Shown one piece after another: positions 27,549 through 36,363 of a stretch of 64,000 nucleotides of DNA (positions within the stretch are counted from its first letter, which is position 1; each line of letters starts with the position of its first letter). This DNA is from CAUPWF01 sp964367685 (lineage in GTDB: Bacteria > Bacillota > Clostridia > Lachnospirales > Lachnospiraceae), in the NCBI GenBank assembly GCA_964367685.1, contig CAYIYM010000011.1, positions 1 through 64,000 on the forward strand, written 5' to 3'. Below the pieces are notes generated by a model, which was not told the DNA's origin, did no database searches, and saw only the letters and a list, made by a program, of their open reading frames with translations. Both the position numbers and the translations under genes were made by a program.

Positions 27549-30500
27549 CTTTTGTTTCCTCCTTTGGTTGTTTCTTCTTCCCTAAATACATAAGACCTAC
27601 AACACTTGCCCCCGATACCGCTAATACTAAATACCAGAAACTTAAATTTCTATTGTCTCCTGTCTTCGGTGTTTCCTTCAGTTCGTTATGCATCTCTACA
27701 ACACTCTCTTCTCCATTAGAAATCGTCACTGTTTGATCATCTGGCATAATATAAACAGCAGATGCTTTGTTTGCAACTTCCGCCACCTTATATGTGCCAA
27801 CTCGTAGCTTCTCAATTCGAATGATACCATTCTTATCTGTTTCCATTGTTACATCGTAACCATTTGGATCAGTAACTCTAAAAGCGAATCCTTCTAATTT
27901 CCCATCGGATGTGGACTTCATAACTTTTAGCGTTCCAGTCATCGCATCATTGACAAATCCAATTCCTGCTTCATTCTCAATTTCATAGACCTTCTCATCT
28001 TCTTCAATCATGACAGAATACACACCGCTATCTAATAAAAATCCCTCTGGCGCTTTTGTTTCTTTGACTAAATATCCTCCGTAAGGCAGTGCATCCATGC
28101 GATAGATCCCAACTTCTCTTTCTTCAAGAACTACTAATAATTCATCATCCTTGTCAATAGCTCCATCCTTATTGACATCCTTATATACTTCGAATTCTGC
28201 ACCTGTTAGTTTGTTGTCAGGATACTGTGCATCTACTTTCGTAAGAGATAAATGCCCGTAAACAGCTTCATTGATTACTTCTATCTCAATCACCTGCTTC
28301 ATCTCTTGAATCACAATGTCATAAATGGTTTCATCAAGTACATACCCTTCTGGCTGTTCGATTTCTCTCACTACCCAGTTTCCATATGGAATTTGAGTAA
28401 AAGAAAAACGACCTTCTTTATCAGATGTCGTTGTGTGTAATGCATTTTCAGTTGTAAACTCTGTTATCTCTAATGAAAAAATACCAAACTTCGCTCCTGC
28501 TAATACTTCGCCATTTTCATCTTTCTTTAATCCCTTTACCTCTCCTAGGATTAACTTGTTTTCTATTCCATCTTCATTTGCCTTTAGTTCTACCTTTTTT
28601 GTATCTTGACCTGCGTATGCAAAGACTACTGGATATTTAGTTTGATCAAGCACATAGTGTTCATCTGTTGCAACCTCTTGGATATAATAAGATCCAAGTG
28701 GTAAATCTGATTGCACCACCCCACGTCCATTCTCATCGATTGTAATGATCTCAATCTTTCCATCTTTTGGAATGACTTTACCAGTTTGTGATACAAGCTC
28801 TTCATCGGCAAATAATGCAAATATTACATTCTTGTATTCACTGCCATATCCAATTTGATAGATTTCATTCTTCTCTAATACTTTATCTAATGAGACTTCC
28901 ACTTTTTGACGCTCATTATAAAATACTGACTCCACCTCTGTTACCGAGATCTCTTGACCTTCGTATCGTAGCTCAATTTGTTGCTCTTCTTGATTCACTA
29001 CCATTCCATGTGGTGCTTGTACTTCTTTTACTCCATAAGTACCAAGATACAATTCTTGACTTCTTGCATGTCCTTCTTTATCTGTGGTAATTTTATCTAC
29101 TACTTCACCTTCTTTATATCGTAACGTACCATCAGGTGTATATATATCTTTCAATGCTTTGATTTCATATACCGCACCCTCTAAGCCCTCGTTTTTATAA
29201 ATTGGTTGATACACTAATCCATCTTCCTTCGACCCTACTTCTGATACATCGAAGAAGGTTTCTCCAATCTTATCAAGTACAATCACTCCTTTTTGAGCCA
29301 TATTTGCTTTTTTCACCTTTACAACAGAGATTCCATCTTCTTCCTCTGTGGCACCTTCTACAATATCAAAAAATACTGGAGTTTTATCTAACACATACCC
29401 ATGAGGTGCTTGCACTTCAACAATCGAATATCCTTTTCCATATGGCAAGACTTCTGGTGTTACCAATGATCCCTCTTCATTTGTATAGAACGTATCAATG
29501 GTTGTAGGTGTTGGATAAGCAAATGACATTTCGATTTTATTTCCACTCGGATCATAAATTTGAAACCCTGCTCCTGCATAAGGAATTGTTTTTCCAGATT
29601 CTTCGTCTACCTTTACAACCTGAACATGACTCTCAAATGTTCTATTGTTGATGATGAAACGATATACTTTTCCATGCTCAGATATAAATACCTCAAAAGT
29701 ATCTAATAGCTCTTTGCCTTCCCATCCCTTCGTTTGTTGTACATGATACACTCCATATGGAAGCTCTTTCGTTTCTGCAAATCCATCTTCATCACATACA
29801 ATTTCATCTCTTTCTATTTCTTTGGCAGCATCATAACTTCCAGCTGATTTTAAATACACTTGGAATGTGGCACCTGCCTCTGGTGTTTCAATCTGTGTTT
29901 CACCATTATCTGTATGCTTTACGATTCCAATTTTCCCTCTCTTTACTTCTTCTGTTACAGTCTGAATAATTTGATTATGCTCAAGTGTATATTTTTTAGC
30001 TTCTGCTCCCACCTTGTGGATTGTTTTATCTAATAAATAGCCTTCTGATGGTTTGATTTCTCTAATTGTCCAGTTATCCCCACATACGTATTCCCTTGTA
30101 GTGATTTTCCCCAATTTATCTGTCGTATACTCATCTACCAACTCTTCTCCTTTGTAGATTCCATATACTGCACCTTCAAGTGAAGCATTTCCTTGGCTCT
30201 CGCCTGTTTCACTATCCACTTTTATCATAGTCACTGAAAATTTCTTTAAATCATTTTGAAATTGTCTTGTTGCGACTTTCTCCCATTGGATTGGAACTTC
30301 TTGGCTTGCTGGTACCACATAACAGTCAGGTGTATTCACTTCTTCAATCACATAGGGCTCTGCACCACTGATTAACACATCTGAAAACGTAGCAATTCCC
30401 TCTTTATTCGTAGCTTCTTTTATATCTACCTTCGCTCCTGAAAGGGATGTTCCATGCAAGCGGAATGACATTCCTTCCACCAATTGATCTTCTGAATTCT

Positions 30501-31797
30501 TTATTACTTTTAAAGTTCCCTTTTTCAATTGATTATCAAATTGAATTTTAGCTGTTTCTCCAGCTATCACTTCTACAACTTGTTCCTTCTGTGGCTCATA
30601 TTTATCATAGCTATGCTCCGTCACAGTATAAGATCCAGCTAATAAGTTATCTATCTTTATTTTTCCGCCATCTGCTGTTGTTATTGTTTCTTTGATACCA
30701 TTTCCTTCTAGGGTAAATTGAATTCCATCAACCTTTCCATCTTCACTTGTTTTCACTAAGTCTAAATTCCCGTAACTTACCTTCACTTTCAAGAAAGCAC
30801 TGACTGGATCACTCACTTCTTGAGCATAAGTTACTAAATCTTGTACGCCTCCACTTTGTGATCTATTCCCATCCGTCCATGTTACAACTCCTCTTCTTTT
30901 TCCACCAATTTTTGTAGCCGAAATAAGGACTTCTTCTTTCGGTGCTTTTTTTGTTGATATAATCAATTGGTTACCATTTGTTTGAAACACCATATCTGAA
31001 ATATTGCTGCTGTACTGATAATTACTTACCACCTTATTTGTATCCTCTAAGGTTGCAACATACTCACTTCCATTCCACTCTAACTCTATTGCCTTGGCAC
31101 TGCTTCCAATTCGAGACATAAAGCTTGGTATTTTCGTATGTGTTTTCACACTGGTTTCCATGGAATGATAGTAGTACAAGATTTTACTTCTTAATGGATG
31201 GTGAGCACTTACACTCTCCATAATACGATTCTTACCACCTGTATCAACAAGATTAAAATATTCGTCTCGTTCTCCTACTACGACTTCCCATATCATTAAT
31301 TGAGTTGCATATGCATGTGCGATTGCATTTGCATGAGATTCATTAGCAGAATTCCATTTCGTTGATAATCCCCCTTGATACCCATACTGCAGTACTCGTC
31401 CAATAAATAAGCGAATATCACTGCCTGATAATGTCTTATTGAAACTCTCTGGTAGTTGATTGAAATAGTTTTCATCTTGATATACTAAGTTATCTCCAGT
31501 TTTTTGCGCTACCCCTGGTTCAATGCAATAGGCAATATTTCCTGAATAAGACCCTATAACACGCAACCCTGTTCCCTTATGCTTGGATCCCTCCCATCCA
31601 TTCATAAGGGATAATGCTGGAGTTCCCCATTCTCCACTATAATTCGCATCTCCACTTCTTGGATAATCAATCATTACAACTTTTGCTTTCTCTCCTTCTG
31701 CTGCTTCTGCAACAGGTACTCCTCCTGCTAATGCACTTGATAAGCTCAGTACCATTAGCATCAACAGTGAAGTTATTCTCTTCCATTTATTTTTCAT
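27538..31797 (-). CDS. Giant cell-wall-anchored adhesin with thioester domain and ten CnaB/SpaA-like repeats
   Basis: A 1419-residue surface protein. Residues 1-33 are a signal peptide. Residues 60-260 resemble a thioester domain, with Cys91 in AYCIEPG and Gln166 in ATQLMIW placed to form the internal thioester that can bind host or surface amines covalently. Ten CnaB-type beta-sandwich repeats follow, recognisable by their G.Y.V.E.....GY.LD ends; these normally carry Lys-Asn isopeptide bonds. The C-terminus has a sorting motif TPKTG (1376-1380), a hydrophobic segment and a charged tail. I use the ATG at 31797 (AAAGGAAAG upstream, signal peptide start) and not an in-frame start at 31932, which lies upstream of a terminator-like hairpin. 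Likely promotes mating contact or host adhesion. Confidence 0.9.
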   Translation of the reverse strand: MKNKWKRITSLLMLMVLSLSSALAGGVPVAEAAEGEKAKVVMIDYPRSGDANYSGEWGTPALSLMNGWEGSKHKGTGLRVIGSYSGNIAYCIEPGVAQKTGDNLVYQDENYFNQLPESFNKTLSGSDIRLFIGRVLQYGYQGGLSTKWNSANESHANAIAHAYATQLMIWEVVVGERDEYFNLVDTGGKNRIMESVSAHHPLRSKILYYYHSMETSVKTHTKIPSFMSRIGSSAKAIELEWNGSEYVATLEDTNKVVSNYQYSSNISDMVFQTNGNQLIISTKKAPKEEVLISATKIGGKRRGVVTWTDGNRSQSGGVQDLVTYAQEVSDPVSAFLKVKVSYGNLDLVKTSEDGKVDGIQFTLEGNGIKETITTADGGKIKIDNLLAGSYTVTEHSYDKYEPQKEQVVEVIAGETAKIQFDNQLKKGTLKVIKNSEDQLVEGMSFRLHGTSLSGAKVDIKEATNKEGIATFSDVLISGAEPYVIEEVNTPDCYVVPASQEVPIQWEKVATRQFQNDLKKFSVTMIKVDSETGESQGNASLEGAVYGIYKGEELVDEYTTDKLGKITTREYVCGDNWTIREIKPSEGYLLDKTIHKVGAEAKKYTLEHNQIIQTVTEEVKRGKIGIVKHTDNGETQIETPEAGATFQVYLKSAGSYDAAKEIERDEIVCDEDGFAETKELPYGVYHVQQTKGWEGKELLDTFEVFISEHGKVYRFIINNRTFESHVQVVKVDEESGKTIPYAGAGFQIYDPSGNKIEMSFAYPTPTTIDTFYTNEEGSLVTPEVLPYGKGYSIVEVQAPHGYVLDKTPVFFDIVEGATEEEDGISVVKVKKANMAQKGVIVLDKIGETFFDVSEVGSKEDGLVYQPIYKNEGLEGAVYEIKALKDIYTPDGTLRYKEGEVVDKITTDKEGHARSQELYLGTYGVKEVQAPHGMVVNQEEQQIELRYEGQEISVTEVESVFYNERQKVEVSLDKVLEKNEIYQIGYGSEYKNVIFALFADEELVSQTGKVIPKDGKIEIITIDENGRGVVQSDLPLGSYYIQEVATDEHYVLDQTKYPVVFAYAGQDTKKVELKANEDGIENKLILGEVKGLKKDENGEVLAGAKFGIFSLEITEFTTENALHTTTSDKEGRFSFTQIPYGNWVVREIEQPEGYVLDETIYDIVIQEMKQVIEIEVINEAVYGHLSLTKVDAQYPDNKLTGAEFEVYKDVNKDGAIDKDDELLVVLEEREVGIYRMDALPYGGYLVKETKAPEGFLLDSGVYSVMIEEDEKVYEIENEAGIGFVNDAMTGTLKVMKSTSDGKLEGFAFRVTDPNGYDVTMETDKNGIIRIEKLRVGTYKVAEVANKASAVYIMPDDQTVTISNGEESVVEMHNELKETPKTGDNRNLSFWYLVLAVSGASVVGLMYLGKKKQPKEETKDDE

Positions 31798-31812
31798 TCT
31801 CTTTCCTTTCAC

Positions 31813-31843
31813 AAAAAAATACACCGTATTTCTACGATGCATT
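31813..31843 (-). terminator. Intrinsic terminator or attenuator between lipoprotein and adhesin genes
   Basis: On the minus strand an 11-bp stem with two G-U pairs and a GAAA loop is followed by seven Ts. It lies after the lipoprotein stop and 16 nt before the adhesin ATG, so transcripts from upstream would partly stop here. Confidence 0.7.
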
Positions 31844-31871
31844 TCTATTTCTATAATTAATTTTTTTAGTT

Positions 31872-32582
31872 CTAGGCATAACCTATATAAATTTGCCAAG
31901 TGGTATCCGATGTTTTTTCTGCCCAAATCCATACCATAGTAAACCCTTCGATATTCTTATATCTATTCAATCGACTGATAATATCTTGTTCGGGATTATT
32001 TGTTGCACTTGCCGAAATAGGGTTATCCCATGATCCAGTTGCCTCGCTGTTCAAACTAAGTCCTATACTCGTTGCATAGTTCTTCCCATAGCTAACCCAT
32101 TGATTTACGTCAAATTGTGACTCCACTGGCTTTGGTGGCTCAGGCTCTGGTTCTGGCTCTACAGGTTTCGGTGGTTCTGGTTCTACTGGTTTCGGTGGTT
32201 CTGGCTCTGGTTGTACTTCCACTGGTTTTGGTGGTTCTGGAGCAGGCTTCTCTGATTCTGACTTAGATGCAGATTGTGAAACTTCTGGCTTAGGCTTTGG
32301 TGTTGTTTCTTCTGGTTTGGATCTCTCACTACTTCCCTCACCCTCTACGTTTGACGACTCTGGTTTTGTCGTAGACGGTGCCGTGGTAGTGTCCTCACTT
32401 TTCTCTTTGACCTGTTCTCCTTCTTCCTTCTCTTCCACGTTTTCTAGAATTTCCTTGGCTTGACTTACCACTTCTTCTTTGTCCACTTTTTCACTTTTTT
32501 TTGAGTCACCCTCTTGAGCACACCCAATCATCACACAACTCATCACTGCTATTACTGCAACTATTTTCCATCTCTGTTTCAT
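31872..32582 (-). CDS. Proline-rich surface lipoprotein
   Basis: A 236-residue lipoprotein. The signal peptide ends in a lipobox (VMIGC, Cys21), so the mature protein is lipid-anchored on the outer face of the membrane. Residues 25-105 are Glu/Lys/Ser/Thr-rich. Residues 110-155 are a spacer of repeated EPPKPVE-type units that would span the wall. The last 80 residues form a small globular domain with several Trp (NQWVSYGKNYATSIGL; TMVWIWAEKTSDTTW). AAGGAGG stands 10 nt before the ATG. The 190 bp upstream, to parB, are very A+T-rich with no gene and probably carry its promoter. The C-terminal domain is not recognised. Confidence 0.85.
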   Translation of the reverse strand: MKQRWKIVAVIAVMSCVMIGCAQEGDSKKSEKVDKEEVVSQAKEILENVEEKEEGEQVKEKSEDTTTAPSTTKPESSNVEGEGSSERSKPEETTPKPKPEVSQSASKSESEKPAPEPPKPVEVQPEPEPPKPVEPEPPKPVEPEPEPEPPKPVESQFDVNQWVSYGKNYATSIGLSLNSEATGSWDNPISASATNNPEQDIISRLNRYKNIEGFTMVWIWAEKTSDTTWQIYIGYA

Positions 32583-32772
32583 ACCGACCTAGCCTCCTTT
32601 GCAAGTAGTCTACCGCATTTAGTTAGACCTGTAAATTATGCAAATTATTCCACCCAAGTAAGATATATATAATATAACAAGAGATAGAGTATAGTTATAC
32701 GAGATAATTATATTATTCGGTTAGTAATAATACTTAGGGGTTAGAGTGTGAGAAAGGGGATATTGTTTCACT

Positions 32773-33714
32773 CTAGCGTTCTGACTTGTTGCGATTTGCA
32801 CGAATCAAGTATTTCTGATAATGCTCTAAGGCTTTAAATACATAATCTGCGGTTTCAGCTTCTGGTACATTTTTAGGTATATACGCTCTTAATTTCTCAG
32901 CTTGAAACGTATATTTTGCTTTTTGATTCGGTTTTTCCTCTACCATAATTGACATGATAACTTCTGTACTTAGCTTATTTTCTTGCTGGAATTTCTTCAT
33001 TTTTAATGCTTGTGCATGAGATGGTGTAGATTCACTTACTTCTATTTCTTCTAATACATCATATTGAAATCCTCGCTCCAAGTACGATAATTCAACAGCA
33101 GGTCTCATTTTCATCCGTCCTATATCTACATATTCAAGTAGCTCTGGAATCAATTCTGTGAGACGAATATATCTTTGAATTTGCGTTTGACTTTCTCCTG
33201 ATTGCTCTGAAAGTTCTTCCCTTGAATAATTTTGTCCCACTGGGACTATATTATTTTTAGAAGGTCTTCCTACTTGCCTCTTCATTGCCTCTAAACGCAT
33301 TTTGTAAGCAAAAGCCTTCTCACTAGGTAGTATTTCTGAACGTTGCAGATTACTCTCAACCATAAGAATAATTGCCTCATCCCTTGTAATTTCCATTACC
33401 TCACATCGCATATGAGACATTCCTGCAAGCTCACATGCTCGCATTCTTCGATGTCCTGATACCAGTTCATACTTTCCATCTTCATTGATTCGCACGGTAG
33501 CTGGTGTAATCATTCCTCGTTGTTCAATACTCTCTACAAGCTGAATCATATCTTCATCATCTTTTACCCGATAGGGATGTTCTGGAAATTTTACAATTTC
33601 ACTGATAGGAATATCATGAATCTTAGAAAGCTTTTCCTCTTCTCTCTGTTCTTGTGTACTGAATATATCATCGTACGAAGCTAGTTTTAGATCGATCTTT
33701 TTTTCTTTCCCCAT
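32773..33714 (-). CDS. ParB-family partition protein of the element
   Basis: A 313-residue ParB/RepB/Spo0J-like protein. The ParB N-terminal CTPase region has GHRRMRACELAGM (about residues 88-100) and ESNLQRSEILPSEKAFAY, followed by a helix-turn-helix region (REELSEQSGESQTQIQRYIR). It overlaps parA by 47 nt and has an excellent ribosome site (AAAGGAGGTGAT). Element ParAB pairs keep the excised circular form stable. It differs clearly from the chromosomal Spo0J encoded at 40452-41423, so it should use another centromere site, not identified here. Confidence 0.92.
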   Translation of the reverse strand: MGKEKKIDLKLASYDDIFSTQEQREEEKLSKIHDIPISEIVKFPEHPYRVKDDEDMIQLVESIEQRGMITPATVRINEDGKYELVSGHRRMRACELAGMSHMRCEVMEITRDEAIILMVESNLQRSEILPSEKAFAYKMRLEAMKRQVGRPSKNNIVPVGQNYSREELSEQSGESQTQIQRYIRLTELIPELLEYVDIGRMKMRPAVELSYLERGFQYDVLEEIEVSESTPSHAQALKMKKFQQENKLSTEVIMSIMVEEKPNQKAKYTFQAEKLRAYIPKNVPEAETADYVFKALEHYQKYLIRANRNKSER

Positions 33715-34495
33715 CTGCTATCACCTCCTTTGTAAAATCTTGATATGCTTTTGCTACATTACTCTTAGGTTCCAATGCAAAAATACTCATTCCCTTGGAA
33801 CTGACTTCCGCTGCTTTTACTGCGATGGGAATAGTTGATTTGTAGATTTTAATCTTCGAACCAAAATTTGTTCGCAGTGCATCTACTGTACTCTTTGACA
33901 AATTCGTACGATTATCAACTAGTGTTAATAGAATTCCTTGCACTTGAATATCTGGATTGATATACTTTTTCACCTTCGAAATTGTCTGTAGTAATCCTGT
34001 CATCCCTTTTGCTGGTAAATACTGTGCTTGAACTGGAATTATTACACTGTCTGATGCTGATAATGCATTTAAGGTCACCATACCTAATGAAGGCATACAA
34101 TCGATAAGAATATAGTCATATGCATCCTTTACTTCTTGAATATAGTTCCTAAGGGTTGTTTCTCTACTCATTGCATTTACAAGATTAATTTCCATTGCTG
34201 AAAGTTCTAGATTAGCTGGAAGAATATCTACCCCTTCTTCATGTCTTAATATTCCTTCAAATGGACGATCATTTCTTTCGTGAATAATATCAGTAAGTTT
34301 CGATGCTAGTGTGATAGAAATATTGTCTCCATCTCTCCATCCTAAAGAGGTTGTTAAATCCCCTTGGGGATCTGCGTCAATCATCAAAACTCTTTTTCCT
34401 TCTCTTGCGAGTCCTACACCTAGGTTAACAGTGGTCGTCGTCTTTCCCACTCCGCCCTTCTGGTTGCAGATAGAAATTGTCTTACATTTTGACAT
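33668..34495 (-). CDS. ParA-family partition ATPase of the element
   Basis: A deviant-Walker ATPase that segregates or stabilises the element with its ParB. Starting from the ATG at 34495, the Walker A motif NQKGGVGKTTTTVN begins near residue 9, Walker A' DADPQGDLT is near 40, and Walker B YILIDCMPSLG is near 120. I chose 34495 because AAAAGGAG lies 7 nt upstream and the conserved MSKCKTISI start fits; the frame stays open to 34612, but that part looks like leader RNA. The product is 275 aa. Confidence 0.92.
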   Translation of the reverse strand: MSKCKTISICNQKGGVGKTTTTVNLGVGLAREGKRVLMIDADPQGDLTTSLGWRDGDNISITLASKLTDIIHERNDRPFEGILRHEEGVDILPANLELSAMEINLVNAMSRETTLRNYIQEVKDAYDYILIDCMPSLGMVTLNALSASDSVIIPVQAQYLPAKGMTGLLQTISKVKKYINPDIQVQGILLTLVDNRTNLSKSTVDALRTNFGSKIKIYKSTIPIAVKAAEVSSKGMSIFALEPKSNVAKAYQDFTKEVIADGERKKDRSKTSFVR

Positions 34496-34901
34496 TCGTC
34501 TTCTCCTTTTCTTTTTTTCATAGCCTTGACTGGCTATGTATAAAGCAATACTTGTTCTCAACACCCCTTGCTTAGGGAAATCACTAAGTGGTAGATTGTT
34601 AATCTGCCTCACGGGATTCTAACCCTTCTGAGGATTTCTCAGAACTGCGTACAGGAGTCTCATTATCAAGTAAACTGTCTTCGCTATAATAGAAACAATC
34701 TATTACTCATAAAAGGGATTCTCGCTTGTTTTATTATCAACGTCTCGGCGTACCTCTTAATGTGGCTATCATCTACTTGTTTAGTCTTAGTGAATGACTT
34801 ATTATATTGTCAATGTTCTGAAGGAATTTATTAATGCCTTCATATATATCTACTGGGAGTAACTTTCTGTTACCCTTATATTTCAAAATATTTTTAAAAA
34901 T
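34496..34901 (-). promoter_or_regulatory. Structured leader region upstream of element parA, no gene seen
   Basis: This 406-bp stretch holds no convincing gene. On the minus strand it has a perfect 7-bp hairpin (34626-34644, TTCTGAG/CTCAGAA) and another just before the parA ribosome site (34519-34538, CATAGCC/GGCTATG). Several -10-like boxes are present, such as a TATTAT/TATAAT around 34684-34692, but no clear promoter pair. It is probably the parA promoter and 5' leader. Confidence 0.45.
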
Positions 34902-34928
34902 AAAAAAAGAGCTATCATCCTATAACTC
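34902..34928 (-). terminator. Intrinsic terminator after the 57-residue gene
   Basis: On the minus strand AGAGTTAT and ATAGCTCT pair (one G-U) around a 5-nt loop and are followed by seven Ts. It lies 29 nt after the stop of the gene at 34957-35130, so that gene is transcribed separately from parAB. Confidence 0.75.
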
Positions 34929-34956
34929 TAGGACAACAACTCTTATCACGATTTGA

Positions 34957-35130
34957 TTAAATAACTTTCAATTTCTTCTTTTTTCTTTTCGACATCTTTA
35001 TCAATAAATCATCCACTACGTCCGTGTATTTCCCGTCTCTTATTAATTGATTTCTATAGTCCATAAGTGAATGTAGGATAAGTCTATACTCCTCGTCTGA
35101 TAAATAAACATGATATTTTTTCTCTCTCAT
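34957..35130 (-). CDS. Small conserved element protein, paralogue of the gene at 13950-14147
   Basis: A 57-residue basic protein starting MREKKYHVYLSDEEYRLIL. It has GGAGGT 6 nt before its ATG, a promoter at 35165-35193 and a terminator right after it, so it is a monocistronic gene. It shares the R(N)..L...GKY.D.V..LLIK and KKKLKV pattern with the 65-residue gene next to virD4. Function is unknown; a small nucleic-acid-binding regulator is possible. It is the rightmost gene that clearly belongs to the element. Confidence 0.78.
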   Translation of the reverse strand: MREKKYHVYLSDEEYRLILHSLMDYRNQLIRDGKYTDVVDDLLIKMSKRKKKKLKVI

Positions 35131-35164
35131 TGCGTTACCTCCACTTATCTTTTTTTCTACATTT

Positions 35165-35193
35165 ATAATAGAACAGATGACTAATCCCTGCAA
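35165..35193 (-). promoter_or_regulatory. Promoter of the 57-residue gene
   Basis: On the minus strand TTGCAG (35193-35188) and TATTAT (35170-35165) are separated by exactly 17 nt, about 35 nt before the ATG at 35130. Confidence 0.6.
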
Positions 35194-35238
35194 TTGTGCG
35201 AATGAAAGTACGCACCCATTGAACTGTTTCTTGTTTCA

Positions 35239-35267
35239 TTGTATTGAGTTAGAGCATCTGCTACAAT
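35239..35267 (+). promoter_or_regulatory. Promoter of the DUF6994-like gene
   Basis: TTGTAT (35239-35244), a 17-nt spacer ending in TGC, then TACAAT (35262-35267): an extended -10 promoter about 95 nt before the likely ATG at 35363. The leader contains the palindrome TAGGCCTA. Confidence 0.6.
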
Positions 35268-35362
35268 GGATGAATAAGAGGTTATCTAATTAATTCAGAC
35301 CGATAGGCCTATGTAACTGGTGAAAAGATGCTTTGGAAAACTATTGGAGGTGTACCAAGAAG

Positions 35363-36160
35363 ATGATACAAGAACAATATAACTATTTTGAAGAGTGTAA
35401 CCCAACGTTTTACAGAGATAACTTTAATTTAAATACAAGAGCAGATCCCGATCTTGATAGTAAAAAATTAATTACTGACTTAACCAATTTTTATTTTAAA
35501 AATTCAAAATTACCTTGCGATAGTTATATAAAAGATATTGAAATTAAACAAACAAATCATGAATATAAGCGTTGGTATGCCACCGTTCGTGTTTATAAAG
35601 ACCAAAATTGGAATTCTACATTTGGAATAACTCCGGACTATATAGGCGCTTCTATATATTGGGCACAAAAAGCTAAAGTAAGCAATAATAAAATATTAGA
35701 ACATTTAAAAATATCACGTACTTTACCTGGACATATGTTATTTCCAACATGGATCAAAGAAATAAATAACAAGCCAAGTTGGGAGCTTTATAAGGCCTCT
35801 GATTTTTCAATCAATATGGCACGAGCTGGATGTAACGGCTATTATGATAGATTTGACTACACTGTATTTGCAATAAAAGAATTCATGACTGGCGGAAAAA
35901 AGACCATATTAACGCCTACATTAGAAAGGAATAAACCGTGGTTTGATTTGTTCCTTTCATTCGAAAATTATGCTTGTTTCTTTAAACTAAATGGAATTAT
36001 TAATGATGTTGGGGAGATATATGATTTAACTTCCTTTGAAAACGAAGTTTTTAATGATACTATTAAATTGAATGATACTATTAATATTCCAAATGACGAA
36101 AACTTGTATCTTAAATATATGCAAGGAGTTCAACACTTCATATCAAACCGTATATTATGA
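35363..36160 (+). CDS. Uncharacterised protein, resembles DUF6994 family
   Basis: A soluble 265-residue protein without membrane segments. The central block (TLPGHMLFPTWIKEI, then SINMARAGC and YDRFDYTVFAI) resembles, from memory, the conserved core of DUF6994 proteins, whose function is not known. The start is taken at the ATG at 35363, with GGAGG 12 nt upstream (a long spacing); an in-frame TTG at 35333 is the alternative. It is the first plus-strand gene and lies just outside the last clear element gene, so it could be element cargo or host. It is clearly A+T-rich. A defence function is possible from position only. Confidence 0.6.
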   Translation: MIQEQYNYFEECNPTFYRDNFNLNTRADPDLDSKKLITDLTNFYFKNSKLPCDSYIKDIEIKQTNHEYKRWYATVRVYKDQNWNSTFGITPDYIGASIYWAQKAKVSNNKILEHLKISRTLPGHMLFPTWIKEINNKPSWELYKASDFSINMARAGCNGYYDRFDYTVFAIKEFMTGGKKTILTPTLERNKPWFDLFLSFENYACFFKLNGIINDVGEIYDLTSFENEVFNDTIKLNDTINIPNDENLYLKYMQGVQHFISNRIL

Positions 36161-36305
36161 TTAATATCTTTTTTCAAAGGTTCTTACCTTTCAATAATAT
36201 ATTATTCAAACAACTAGTTACTTATGTGTATATTTTCTTGATGAAACGATATTTGATAAAAATTAGGTTAACTCAAATTTCTAATGTTACTTTCAATTCA
36301 ATAAT

Positions 36306-36353
36306 AAACACTTATTGAGATTACGTTTTATACCGTTAACTCAATAAGTGTTT
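36306..36353. terminator. Bidirectional terminator between convergent genes
   Basis: A perfect 14-bp inverted repeat (AAACACTTATTGAG at 36306-36319, CTCAATAAGTGTTT at 36340-36353) with a 20-nt loop, followed by Ts on the plus strand. It serves the plus gene at 35363 and lies just past the stop of the minus gene at 36364. The long loop makes it less typical. Confidence 0.65.
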
Positions 36354-36363
36354 TTCATATCCT

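Noticed and set aside
27538..31932. Longer adhesin start at 31932
   Set aside because: It would put 45 residues and a terminator hairpin before a perfect signal peptide; the ATG at 31797 has the better ribosome site.
34600..34630. tRNA T-arm-like sequence upstream of parA
   Set aside because: No matching acceptor, D or anticodon arms could be built around it on the minus strand.
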